Assembly: GCF_947507565.1 (NCBI RefSeq)
Contig: NC_089182.1
Span: 2,356,001 to 2,420,000, forward strand
Direction: 5' to 3'
Length of the DNA: 64,000 bases
From: Oscarella lobularis
Lineage: Eukaryota > Porifera > Homoscleromorpha > Homosclerophorida > Oscarellidae
Shown: piece by piece, positions 35,248 to 43,871 of the stretch
How the letters are laid out: each line of letters begins with the position of its first letter
How positions within the stretch are numbered: the stretch's first letter is position 1
The notes under the pieces: model-generated
Seen by the model: only the letters and a program-made list of their open reading frames with translations
Database searches by the model: none
Told to the model about the DNA's origin: nothing
Translations under genes and position numbers: made by a program

Positions 35248-36093
35248 ATGATGCGTTTCATTGCTCCACTTCTCGTCTTTGTCTTGAGTTGGAACGCAGT
35301 CGACTCATCTGTGCTGTCGCACAGACTCGCCATCGACACGTCGGGCCAAAATCGACTCAAGGGCACGTATCTGACAGAAACGGGCCAATACGTGACGTTC
35401 GACGCCGAAGGAGATCATCGCGTCGACATATGGCTAGACGGCCGGCCACTGCTGCACAAGCAAACCGGCAACCGCAACGACCAACCAATGACGGTGACTG
35501 TGGAACATACAACGTTTGCTTTCAGTCCGAACGGAAGCAAAGTCGGAGTTCTTCGTCACGGCGAGTGGACGGGAAAGGAGAAGGATCTGAAGCAATATTG
35601 GAAGCGAGCGATGAGTGAAGCTAGAGAACAGGGCGACTATAAGCTACTGGAGGAACTGTCTCGAGCATTAGGCGAGTACGGAGTGAGAGGACATACCAGT
35701 ACATCGGCACTCTCGCTCTTCCACTTGTGCCGTACAATTCTATCGGCCGTCGAGGCTGATATGCCGACTAATGAACCGTCTCCAACGAAAGTGCGCAAAA
35801 GGCGATGGTGGGGCAGCGAGTCCAAATGTAAAAGCTTGAAGAATAATAAATATAACCAATGCTTTGGAATGTGCGGGAAACTATGCACGTGTTGGTCCTG
35901 GGCCTGCGGTGACTGCTGCTTCCATCGTGGATGTTTTGAACACGACATATGCTGCGCGGAGCCTAATGAGGAAAACGGTAAAAAGGGCTGCGGATTCTAT
36001 AGCGCCGAGTGCCTCGCTCCAGTTCGCTTCACGTGCAAACATTTTTATTCTTATGATTTGTGGAGGAATACGTGCAGACCGTGCAATGAATGA
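35248..36093 (+). CDS. Secreted phospholipase-A2-like precursor, copy A
   Basis: A single-exon gene of 281 residues. The signal peptide (MMRFIAPLLVFVLSWNAVDS) is followed by a domain of about 140 residues with LTETGQYVTFDAEGDHRVDI and FAFSPNGSKVGVLRHGEWTG, of unknown type. After a basic cleavage-type site KVRKRRWW comes a C-terminal Cys-rich domain: CFGMCGKLCTCWSWACGDCC, then FHRGCFEHDICCAEP with the His-Asp pair of PLA2-fold active sites, and more cysteines to CRPCNE. Known secreted PLA2s use CCxxHDxC, so this resembles but does not match the family exactly; the calcium loop is not obvious. Likely cleaved to release the Cys-rich part. Copy B follows about 300 bases later and is roughly 90 percent identical. 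Confidence 0.7.
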   Translation: MMRFIAPLLVFVLSWNAVDSSVLSHRLAIDTSGQNRLKGTYLTETGQYVTFDAEGDHRVDIWLDGRPLLHKQTGNRNDQPMTVTVEHTTFAFSPNGSKVGVLRHGEWTGKEKDLKQYWKRAMSEAREQGDYKLLEELSRALGEYGVRGHTSTSALSLFHLCRTILSAVEADMPTNEPSPTKVRKRRWWGSESKCKSLKNNKYNQCFGMCGKLCTCWSWACGDCCFHRGCFEHDICCAEPNEENGKKGCGFYSAECLAPVRFTCKHFYSYDLWRNTCRPCNE

Positions 36094-36185
36094 TTGTGCT
36101 GACTAAGTGAATGTGTCCCACATCGTGTCTACAACATTTAGGTGTTGCTGTACGTCACTATTTTTTGTTCATGGGTTTTATATAA

Positions 36186-36273
36186 TGATGTCGTCGAAAA
36201 ATCAGCCGAAGCTGCTCTCTACGACGATCTGCTCTACGATTCGATGATCAGCGGTGACAACCTCTTCGCCTGA
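36186..36273 (+). pseudogene. Truncated duplicate of the FEM1 gene start
   Basis: The sequence from the ATG at 36188 repeats the first coding bases of the FEM1 gene at 37382 (GCCGAAGCTGCTCTCTACGA and onward) but has two extra bases after TCGTCG, a 15-base deletion and an early TGA, then diverges. It lies between PLA2-like copies A and B, just as the intact FEM1 start follows copy B, so the duplicated unit covered the PLA2-like gene plus the FEM1 start. Confidence 0.85.
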
Positions 36274-36385
36274 AGGAAGACAAAAAATTCTTCAGAAAAG
36301 TAAGACATCCTGCCAATGTCCGTTGCTAAGATCCTGTTATGAAATATTCAAAATCCCTCACGCTAGCCAACGCCCAAGATCAAAA

Positions 36386-37255
36386 ATGCGTTTCATCGCT
36401 CCACTTCTCGTCTTTGTCTTGAGTTGGAACGCAGTCGACTCATCTGTGCTGTCGCACAGACTCGCCATCGACACGTCGGGCCAAAATCGACTCAAGGGCA
36501 CGTATCTGACAGAAACGGGCCGATACGTGACGTTCGACGCCGAAGGAGATCATCGCGTCGACATATGGCTAGACGGCCGGCCACTGCTGCACAAGCAAAC
36601 CGGCAACCGCAACGACGAACCGATGACGGTGACTGTAGAACATACAACGTTTGTTTTCAGTCCGAACGGAAGCAAAGTCGGAGTTCTTCGTCACGGCGAG
36701 TGGACGGGAAAGGAGAAGGATCTGAAGCAATATTGGAAGCGAGCGATGAGTGAAGCTAGAGAACAGGGCGACTATCAGCTACTGGAGGAATTGTCTCGAG
36801 CATTAGGCGAGTACGGAGTGAGAGGACATACCAGTACATCGGCACTCTCGCTCTTCCACTTGTGCCGTACAATTCTATCGGCCGTTGAGGCTGATATGGC
36901 AACTATAAGGGATCCATCTCCAACGAAAGTGCGTAAAAGGCGAGCATGGTGGAGCGGCAATTCTTCTCCTTCTTCACAAGTTAGGCCGCTGCGCCCCTGT
37001 AATAGCTTGGAGAACAATAAAGATGACGAATGTCTGGGAATGTGCGGGAAGGCATGCACCTGTTGGTCCTGGATGTGCGGTAACTGCTGCTTCCATCGTG
37101 GATGCTTTGATCACGACATATGCTGCGGTGAAAAACACGGTGAAAAGGGCTGCGGCTTCCATAGTTCCAAGTGCCTCTTTCCATTCAGCTTCTCATGCGA
37201 TCGTTATTCTGGTTATAACAGGAGGAAGAATACGTGCAAACCGTGCAATTACTGA
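36386..37255 (+). CDS. Secreted phospholipase-A2-like precursor, copy B
   Basis: Tandem copy of the gene at 35248, again single-exon. The likely start is ATG 36386 (MRFIAPLLVFVLSWNAVDSS); an upstream in-frame extension exists but lies in poorly conserved sequence. The N-terminal 180 residues are almost identical to copy A. Divergence is concentrated after the basic site KVRKRRAWW, where an insertion rich in Ser/Pro (NSSPSSQVRPLRPC) precedes the Cys-rich domain CLGMCGKACTCWSWMCGNCC, FHRGCFDHDICCGEK. The His-Asp pair is kept. Faster change in the Cys-rich domain than in the precursor part suggests selection on the released domain. Confidence 0.7.
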   Translation: MRFIAPLLVFVLSWNAVDSSVLSHRLAIDTSGQNRLKGTYLTETGRYVTFDAEGDHRVDIWLDGRPLLHKQTGNRNDEPMTVTVEHTTFVFSPNGSKVGVLRHGEWTGKEKDLKQYWKRAMSEAREQGDYQLLEELSRALGEYGVRGHTSTSALSLFHLCRTILSAVEADMATIRDPSPTKVRKRRAWWSGNSSPSSQVRPLRPCNSLENNKDDECLGMCGKACTCWSWMCGNCCFHRGCFDHDICCGEKHGEKGCGFHSSKCLFPFSFSCDRYSGYNRRKNTCKPCNY

Positions 37256-37287
37256 TTGTGCTAAACATTTATTTGTTGTGTCCATTC

Positions 37288-37350
37288 ATTCGTTGTGTCA
37301 CTGTATTCGTTGTGTCACTGTATTCGTTGTGTCACTGTATTCGTTGTGTC
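37288..37350. repeat. 17-base tandem repeat upstream of FEM1
   Basis: Three perfect copies and one partial copy of ATTCGTTGTGTCACTGT, ending about 30 bases before the FEM1 start codon. The corresponding place upstream of the FEM1 fragment at 36186 lacks the array, so it arose after the duplication or was lost there. Confidence 0.9.
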
Positions 37351-37381
37351 GTTCGATGTTTATCCGGGATTCTGCCGAACG

Positions 37382-39286
37382 ATGTCGTCGAAATCAGCCG
37401 AAGCTGCTCTCTACGACGATCTGCTTTACGACTCGACGATCAACGGCGACAAAATCGACCTCCACAACCTCTTCGCCTACGTCGCCGTCCAACTGCCGCG
37501 CGCGCCGCGTCGTTACGACGATACGTGCCTTCTCGTCCAAGCGGCGCGTCACGGCCGAAAGCAAATCGTCGAATACCTCGTCGAAAAGCGCTCGGTGCCC
37601 GTCGACAGCGTCGGTCGCATGCGAATCGAACGAGGCGAAACGTCGCGCGCGACTGCCGCCTGGATCGCCGCCGCGTCGAACCAAATCGACGTTCTTCGCT
37701 ATCTCGTCGATCGGGGCGCGCGTCCGACCTATCGCAACGAATTCGGCGAATCGCCGCTCGACATCGCCTGCAAACTCGGTCACATCGAAATCGTTCGCTA
37801 TCTCGTCGAAACGGTCGGCGTTCCCACGGAAACGTGCAACGCGCTCGGTCGAACGCCCTTTCTGACGGCGTGCGCCGAAGGAAACGTCGATCTCATACGC
37901 TATCTCATACACGCCGGCGTTGACATGACGACGGCGACAGTGGAATCGGGCGGCACGTGCTTGCACGCGTGCTCGTTCGTCTGCGGTCGCGTCGACGCCG
38001 TACGGGTTCTCTTGGAACACGGCGCGCGTCCGGGACCTAATCGGCACGGCAGTCCGCCCGTTCTCGACGCCGCCGCCATGGGACACGAGTCCGTCGTCGA
38101 GTTCTGGAGCGACTATTACAATCTCGACGACGAGATGAACGCCGCGCTCGTCGCCGACGCGTTCGCGCTTCTCGGAACGGCGTTCTGGCGCAAGGAGCGC
38201 GACAAGGCGTTTCGCTACTTTTTTCGCTCGTTCGAAATTCGTCGCAAGCATTGCGTTCCAGACGAGCGCTTTGCGCCGCTCGCGCCCGTCGTTGCGTACG
38301 GAAACGCGGAGGAAGTGACGACGATTGCCGGTCTGCACGCGCTGCGCGTCGGCAACGATCTGCTTCGTCTTCAGAAGCACTGTTTCATGGTTCGCGAGCG
38401 AATTCTCGGGCCGCGGCACGTAACGATTGCGCGTCCGTGCATCACGTTCAGCTACTATTTGAATCGAATCGGTCAAGAGGAGCTCGTCATGCCCATGTGG
38501 TTGTACGTTCTCGATCGGCAGATTGACGATTTCATGGAGTCCGGCCATTCGACGCTCACGTATGCGACTCTATTCACGCTCGCCCAGTCAATCCAGTTGC
38601 CCCATCTCGTCGTCAATCCGCTTCCGGCGCTCGAACGCTGTTGCCGAATTGTCGCCAAGTTGGGCCCGTCGCACATACGGACGTGGGTATTCGTTGAGAT
38701 TACGATGCACTATCTCTCGCTCTATCTCCACTACGCGAAGACGTATTTTCACAAGAACAACGCCGATGAGGGCGTGAAGGTCGGCACAATGATACGAGAC
38801 TTTATTCAAGTGGTTCCTCTCGGTCCCAACGGTCAAACAGTACTCCATTACGCTGTGGACGCGCGATCGACGAATCTCCACTTAGATAGTTCTTTACAGA
38901 TGGCCGTCTGCCAGTTTCCGTGTCCGGACACGGCCAAGTGTCTTTTATCAGCTGGCATGAATCCGAACGCGGCCGATTTTAAGGGAAACACGCCGCTGCA
39001 CGTCGCAGCGGAATCCTTTATAGAGAACCAAGATCAGTCGCCGGCTAAGTTAGAAGTTGTCCAACTTTTATTGAGTGCCGGCGCGTACGCGGGCGCACGA
39101 AACGCTTCTAAGGCGACGGCTTTGTATTTGGCGACAGGTGACGAGGATGCGAAGAGCGAATTGAGACGCGCCTATGAGGAGGGTTTGAATTTGCAACGGC
39201 TTGCCGCGTGTGCCGTTGTTGATCATCGTTTGCCGCACGTTGGCATCATACCCGCGAAATTATCTCTTTTTGTGAAAATGCACTAA
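37382..39286 (+). CDS. FEM1: FEM1 family, CUL2 ubiquitin-ligase substrate receptor
   Basis: Ankyrin-repeat substrate receptor for CRL2 ligases that reads C-terminal degrons. A single exon of 634 residues from ATG 37382. N-terminal ankyrin repeats: CLLVQAARHGRKQIVEYLVE, AAWIAAASNQIDVLRYLVDR, ESPLDIACKLGHIEIVRYLV, RTPFLTACAEGNVDLIRYLI, GTCLHACSFVCGRVDAVRVL and PPVLDAAAMGHESVVEFWSD. A middle TPR-like region follows, including LLGTAFWRKERDKAFRYFFR and MVRERILGPRHVTIARPCIT, the latter typical of FEM1. Two C-terminal ankyrin repeats follow (NTPLHVAAESF, KLEVVQLLLSAGAYAGARNA). No introns, unlike most neighbours, so possibly retroposed. Which FEM1 subgroup is unclear. Confidence 0.9.
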   Translation: MSSKSAEAALYDDLLYDSTINGDKIDLHNLFAYVAVQLPRAPRRYDDTCLLVQAARHGRKQIVEYLVEKRSVPVDSVGRMRIERGETSRATAAWIAAASNQIDVLRYLVDRGARPTYRNEFGESPLDIACKLGHIEIVRYLVETVGVPTETCNALGRTPFLTACAEGNVDLIRYLIHAGVDMTTATVESGGTCLHACSFVCGRVDAVRVLLEHGARPGPNRHGSPPVLDAAAMGHESVVEFWSDYYNLDDEMNAALVADAFALLGTAFWRKERDKAFRYFFRSFEIRRKHCVPDERFAPLAPVVAYGNAEEVTTIAGLHALRVGNDLLRLQKHCFMVRERILGPRHVTIARPCITFSYYLNRIGQEELVMPMWLYVLDRQIDDFMESGHSTLTYATLFTLAQSIQLPHLVVNPLPALERCCRIVAKLGPSHIRTWVFVEITMHYLSLYLHYAKTYFHKNNADEGVKVGTMIRDFIQVVPLGPNGQTVLHYAVDARSTNLHLDSSLQMAVCQFPCPDTAKCLLSAGMNPNAADFKGNTPLHVAAESFIENQDQSPAKLEVVQLLLSAGAYAGARNASKATALYLATGDEDAKSELRRAYEEGLNLQRLAACAVVDHRLPHVGIIPAKLSLFVKMH

Positions 39287-39389
39287 TAGGGAATATATTA
39301 TTATTTTGGGAATCATGCGGGCGAAATCGAAAGAATATCTGTGAAAATTCTGATACTATTAACAACATCTGTTCTCCTCTTCCTTCTAT

Positions 39390-40117
39390 TCAAACGGAGA
39401 AACTTTCTCCGCATCCGCAGACGCCCTTCACATTGGGGTTATTGAATACGAACTCGCTAGACAGCTTGCTCTCAATGAAGTCCATTTCGGTGCCCAGTAA
39501 GCTTAGCTGAGCCTTTGAATCGATGAGAAGAACAGCACCTGGAGGGATAGGTAAAGGGGAGGAGATGGAATTTAATACTATTGTCTCTCCTTAGAAAAAC
39601 GGGGGGAAAACGCGAATGGCATTACGCTCAGTTCATCACCTCTCTTTCTCTGACTTAGTCATGGTGCACAGGTAAGATAGGGGCCAACGCATAAATAACT
39701 AACTTTGCTTCAGACTGTACTGAGGGATAGGCCGCGCGAGACAACCGGTAAGCCCAATAGTTCTTCTATAGTACCCTCTTGATTGACTTCTTCGTCAAAT
39801 TTTTGCCTTTCTCTTGCGAATTCCAAGGTGTAGGCCAAACCGTTGCACCCTCGCGTCTTGACACCAACTCTCAGTCCCACCTTGAAAAGGCGAAGCTGTT
39901 TATTCCCTCTCTATCGTCCTATTCGTTTCTTACGGCGTCCGGTTGCTGACGGAGAAGACCTCTTACTCTGTTTGCAGCCGCTTGCGTCTAGTCGACTCAA
40001 AAATGACGACGAAGAGTGAGAGATTCTGTTTTGGCCTACCAGAACGAGAGCCGCACGCCTTGGAATTGTCTTTCTCTTTGTTGCCGCCCGAACAGTGGCC
40101 GTAAGGGCTTGAGACAT
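39390..40117 (-). CDS. ISCA1: ISCA1, mitochondrial iron-sulfur cluster assembly protein
   Basis: A-type carrier that helps make 4Fe-4S clusters in mitochondria. The ATG at 40117 encodes MSQALTATVRAATKRKTIPR, a basic presequence, and RAALVL. The next exon (near 39940-39995) gives TQAAANRVRGLLRQQPDA, the next (near 39775-39880) VGLRVGVKTRGCNGLAYTLE and FARERQKFDEEVNQEG, and the last (39390-39540) VLLIDSKAQLSLLGTEMDFI, ESKLSSEFVFNNPNVKGVCG and CGESFSV. The three cluster ligands (Cys of RGCNG and the CGCG pair) are present. Four exons; about 130 residues, as expected. Divergent from PET100, 75 bases apart. Confidence 0.95.
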
Positions 40118-40192
40118 GATGAAATTTTCTCGCAGTGATGTCACTGTTGGGGTCAGGGCAACGCGCGCACTCCGACGTCACTACCGTTCCAA
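40118..40192. promoter_or_regulatory. Bidirectional promoter interval ISCA1 / PET100
   Basis: 75 bases between divergent start codons, with two CRE-like cores, GATGTCAC (about 40138) and GACGTCAC (about 40174). Both genes serve mitochondrial biogenesis, so shared control would make sense. Confidence 0.55.
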
Positions 40193-40574
40193 ATGAAAGC
40201 GAAAAAGAGCGCTTTGGAGATCATGCGAGTACGATTGCTTTATTGAAGATCTTTATTGCATATTGGCCTTGCAGATGGGCGTATACGTCTTCTTTCCCGT
40301 CGCCGTCTTCTACGTCTTCAACCATCCGGATTTTTTCGACAAATTCGTGGAAGAAAAAAGAGTAAGACGCTCTCTATAGAATTTTTATTACGTGCATTGT
40401 GTCGTTTCAGCGAGTCTTCTTTCCACAAAGCAACGTAAAAATCGACATACCACTTCCTAATTGAAAAATAATTTACGTTTGCAGCGACCGCCGTTGGATA
40501 TCGAAGAAAACCGAAGAGTCTTGCAGGAAAAGATAAAAGAAAGAAAACTAAAGGCTACAGAGAAGTCAAATTAG
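40193..40574 (+). CDS. PET100: PET100, cytochrome c oxidase assembly factor
   Basis: Small inner-membrane chaperone for complex IV assembly. Exons 40193-40228 (MKAKKSALEIMR), 40275-40361 (MGVYVFFPVAVFYVFNHPDF, FDKFVEEKR), 40411-40434 (RVFFPQSN) and 40485-40574 (RPPLDIEENRRVLQEKIKER...). The single membrane span followed by a charged helical tail, and the order LE-x-x-RM..Y..FPVA.F, match PET100. About 78 residues. All three introns are under 60 bases and in matching phase. Sequence alone cannot rule out a PET100-like paralog. Confidence 0.85.
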
Positions 40575-40802
40575 ATTCAGAAAAACTTCTTAGCATGTGT
40601 GTCATTTTTTTTGGACGAGAAGGTAAAGTACATACACTACTATTAGTTAGTTTACGTGTGCCTCTGTAGCATCATTTATGCCATAGTCGTCTTTCCTTTG
40701 AAGGGCCGAAGTGGAACCTCCACTGTTGTCGTCGCTGCGAATTGGCTGACTCTCTTCATTAGGCAAACGAAAGAATTTGAAATATCCCAACAGCCGTATC
40801 AC

Positions 40803-41780
40803 CTACAGAAGGTAGCCATTTCCCTCTTTAGTCGCCAAGGCACGCTGATTGCCTACCGTGTAAATTGCTATTGCACCACCCAGTATCGCTCCTGACAGTA
40901 TGTCAGACCAGCGGTGCTTGTTGTCCGTAAGACGAGACAAACAAACGAGAAAACCCAGCAGCGCTACGATCACCTCAAGAATGACTTTGAGTGCCTTGGA
41001 CACTACGCTGATGTCAGTAGCTTCGAGGTACAACTGTACACAGAGAATTGGAAATAGCTAAAGAAGAAATAGTTCTAAGGCGACTTACTATCATGTAGGT
41101 AGCCGCAAACGTTGTAATAGATGAGTGACCAGATGGCCAAGAAAGCCTTAATTAGGAGAGAAAATTTCAAATAACTAAGGTGATTACCAAAAAGGCCTCT
41201 TACCGCGACTCCGTTATATCTTTAGGATTGCCTGTACAAACGGATGCATCTCCTATGTAGAGATCATTCCCTTGGGCATCAGTGCAGTTGAAACGAGAAT
41301 AGTCTGGCTTGCAAACGGCAATGAAATTGGGCCTCAGACGGCCCACGGTGTATTTGCCGGTGGCGGTGAAGAGAGCCGTCAATGCAAAACCATATGCAAA
41401 GTAGAACGCTTGACTGATCAGAAGTCGAAAGACTCGACGAATCCTGATAGGGCAACAAGGCGTCAAAAGCTCTTTTCTGTCGTCGTTATGACGCCATCTC
41501 CTCGAAATGACAAGAGTTCCAATTAACATCTAAAAATAGTAGCTCCTTTTGACATTTCTCTCTCTTTCTCTGTTACCATGGCGAGTGGAAGAAAGAAGCA
41601 GAGAACTCCATCGAGGGCCGAGTTGACGGTATTTCCTTTGTCCGGATATCGTATTGTATTGTCGTCGCAGAAGAATCCTCGATGATACGGTTCGATTACG
41701 CCGACTTCGAGCAAAGTGGCAACAACGGCAGCGACAACGAAGATACAAAAGTCGACGCTTATCCAAAGAAACCTCTTCAT
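40803..41780 (-). CDS. Lipid phosphate phosphatase (PAP2 family, PLPP type)
   Basis: Membrane ecto-phosphatase acting on phosphatidate and lysophospholipids. The ATG at 41780 encodes MKRFLWISVDFCIFVVAAVV and continues DKGNTVNSALDGVLCFFLPL. Later exons give LISQAFYFAYGFALTALFTA and the three phosphatase motifs in order: KYTVGRLRPNF (C1), PSGHSS (C2, near 41130) and SRLTDNKHRWSDILSG (C3, near 40905). Six hydrophobic spans can be read, and the product has the usual length of about 270 residues. Stop at 40803. Divergent from the first amino-acid transporter, 81 bases apart. Confidence 0.92.
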
Positions 41781-41861
41781 TGCGTCTGTAACGCGCGCTC
41801 GATCGATCCGGAAGCGAAAAGAGGAGGTGCGCTAAAAAAGTCTTGCGCACCCCGGATAAAT
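41781..41861. promoter_or_regulatory. Bidirectional promoter interval lipid phosphatase / transporter 1
   Basis: 81 bases between divergent start codons; a GATAAATAT element lies just before the transporter start. Confidence 0.45.
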
Positions 41862-43644
41862 ATGCAGCGATTAGAAATATCCGATTCGTTCAGCGCCTTC
41901 GGGGCGACGAAGATGAAGACGGTTCCGGGCGGCACGTTCGGCCTTGCCCTCGGCTTCTTCTACACGATCAACGTCGTCGTCGGCACGGGCTTTCTGGGCA
42001 TTCCGTACGCTTTCTATAAAGGCGGCGTCGTCGTCTGCGCACTCGCAATGATCGTCATCGCTTTCACGAGCGTCGTAACGACGCTCTGGGTTCTCGAGAC
42101 GATGTCGCGCGCTCAAGCGCTCGAACGCCACGCCGTCGAGCACGAATACGACGACGACGACGAGGAAGCGGCGCCGCAATGCAATTTCGTCGACGTCGCG
42201 AGCGAAAGCGAAGACGAACCGGAAATAAGCGACGACGACGAAAGTGGGCGTCTCCTGCCGCAGCGACGTCGACGCCGTCACTCGTCGAACGCCACGCCCA
42301 CGTACGAAATTCGTTCCGAACGTAAATTCGATTTTCCCGAACTCTGCCAACGCTTTCTCGGCCCCGTCGGAAAATACACGTACACGACGCTTCTCTCCAT
42401 CGGCGTCTTTCTCAATCTTTGGACGATGACGTCGATCGCGGCGACGGCTTGGTCCGTCAACGTGCCGCTGCGTCGCGACTGGTGGCCGTTTCGGTGGCCG
42501 TGCGACTCCAAGTCGATTGCGCCGGAGCACGGCTTTCATCCGGACGGCAACTGTTGGAACAACTACGCGATTTTCGTTCTCGTCTTTGCGCTCGTCGTCA
42601 CGCCGCTCTCCATGTTGGATTTGAAGCGACAGCGGTTCGTTCAAGTTGGCACCGGCGTGATGCGAGTTGTCGTCGTCGTGGCGATCATCGTCTATTGCAT
42701 TGTGGCGGACGTCAAGGAATCGTCGTTGTCGCCGACTCCGATCAATGGCTCGACTTCTATCAATCGCTCGACTAATGAAGAGGTTTCGTGGATTGCCGGC
42801 GATAGTTTTATTGATTTTCTCGTCGCTCTGCCAATTCTGTCCTATACGCTCGCGATACAGGTCAACGTGCCGACGCTCTCGCAGCCCATGGAACCGAAGC
42901 GAAAGCTCAAGCCGTTCTACATTTGGCTCTACGTGTTTTTATTTGGTTTCTATTTTTCTCTCGGCGTCGCCGTGCTTGCTTATTTGAAATCGAGTGTAGC
43001 CGAAAATTGCACTCTTTATTGGGTGAGAATTAGATGGGCTGGTAGTAGTGCTCACATTGCTTTTTTTCACATAGGCCTCTCTGACGTCTTCTGTTCATTC
43101 TGTTTCTCTGCGAGTTCTGTCGTACATCGTCGTAATCTTTCCTTCAATCGACGTTTGCTCAAGCTATCCGCTTGCCGTCGCTGTTTTGTCTAATGCCATT
43201 CACTCCCTCTTGGGACACGACAAGTCGGAGAGCAAAGCATTGGAAAGCAGAACGACGCGGTTCGTCTATCGTTTTATTTGCGCCGTTGCACCGATGATTG
43301 GTGCCACTTACGTGACGAATTTGTCGCTGCTGTTGCGATACGAAGGTCTTCTTACCTTTATACTATTCTTCTTCTTTCCCGCTCTTCTGCACTATTATTC
43401 CACTATGGAATGTCAAAAGACATTTGGACCCCCTCTGAAGGGTAGCTCGGCTGACGTGAATACCATCACTTATGACTTCTACGGCGCCGATGAAGCGGAC
43501 GGCGTTGAAGAACAGGCAATAAATGTTATCAAAACACCTTATTCGACGTTTTTTAGTGGCCTCTGGATGGTTCCATTGGTCGTTGTTTTCACTTTACTTG
43601 AAATAGGCGGCACACTGGCCGGTCTGATACTCAAAAAGGCATGA
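41862..43644 (+). CDS. Amino-acid transporter, AAAP (SLC32/36/38) family, paralog 1
   Basis: Multi-span membrane carrier. Exon 1 (41862-43022) begins MQRLEISDSFSAFGATK; the first spans include GFFYTINVVVGTGFLGIPYA, the family signature. A long acidic loop (residues about 90-150, EYDDDDEEAAPQCNF and DEPEISDDDESGRLLPQRRR) lies between early spans and is absent from paralog 2. Exon 2 (43075-43644) starts ASLTSSVHSVSLRVLSYIVV and continues with three more spans to ILKKA. About eleven hydrophobic stretches in total. Substrate unknown. Tandem with a paralog downstream. Confidence 0.88.
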
Positions 43645-43871
43645 CGGTTTTTATGATTAGTTTCTGTGATTCATCAGTTTTTTTGATGAACTGTTTTTTT
43701 GTAGTGAAGGTACCAGTACGGAACGTGAATATGGCTTCTGCTTATGAAATGGTACGTCTCTCTCGAGTACTCACTATTTTGCATCCCTCTGGCTAGACGT
43801 GGAGTTTCTTCATTGCGCAATGTACACTACACTGAGCTCTCATGCTTATCACGTGATCAGTCGAGAAGGTG

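Noticed and set aside
37394-38548. A 384-codon open frame on the minus strand
   Set aside because: Antisense shadow of the FEM1 exon; Arg/Val-rich composition mirrors the ankyrin coding strand.
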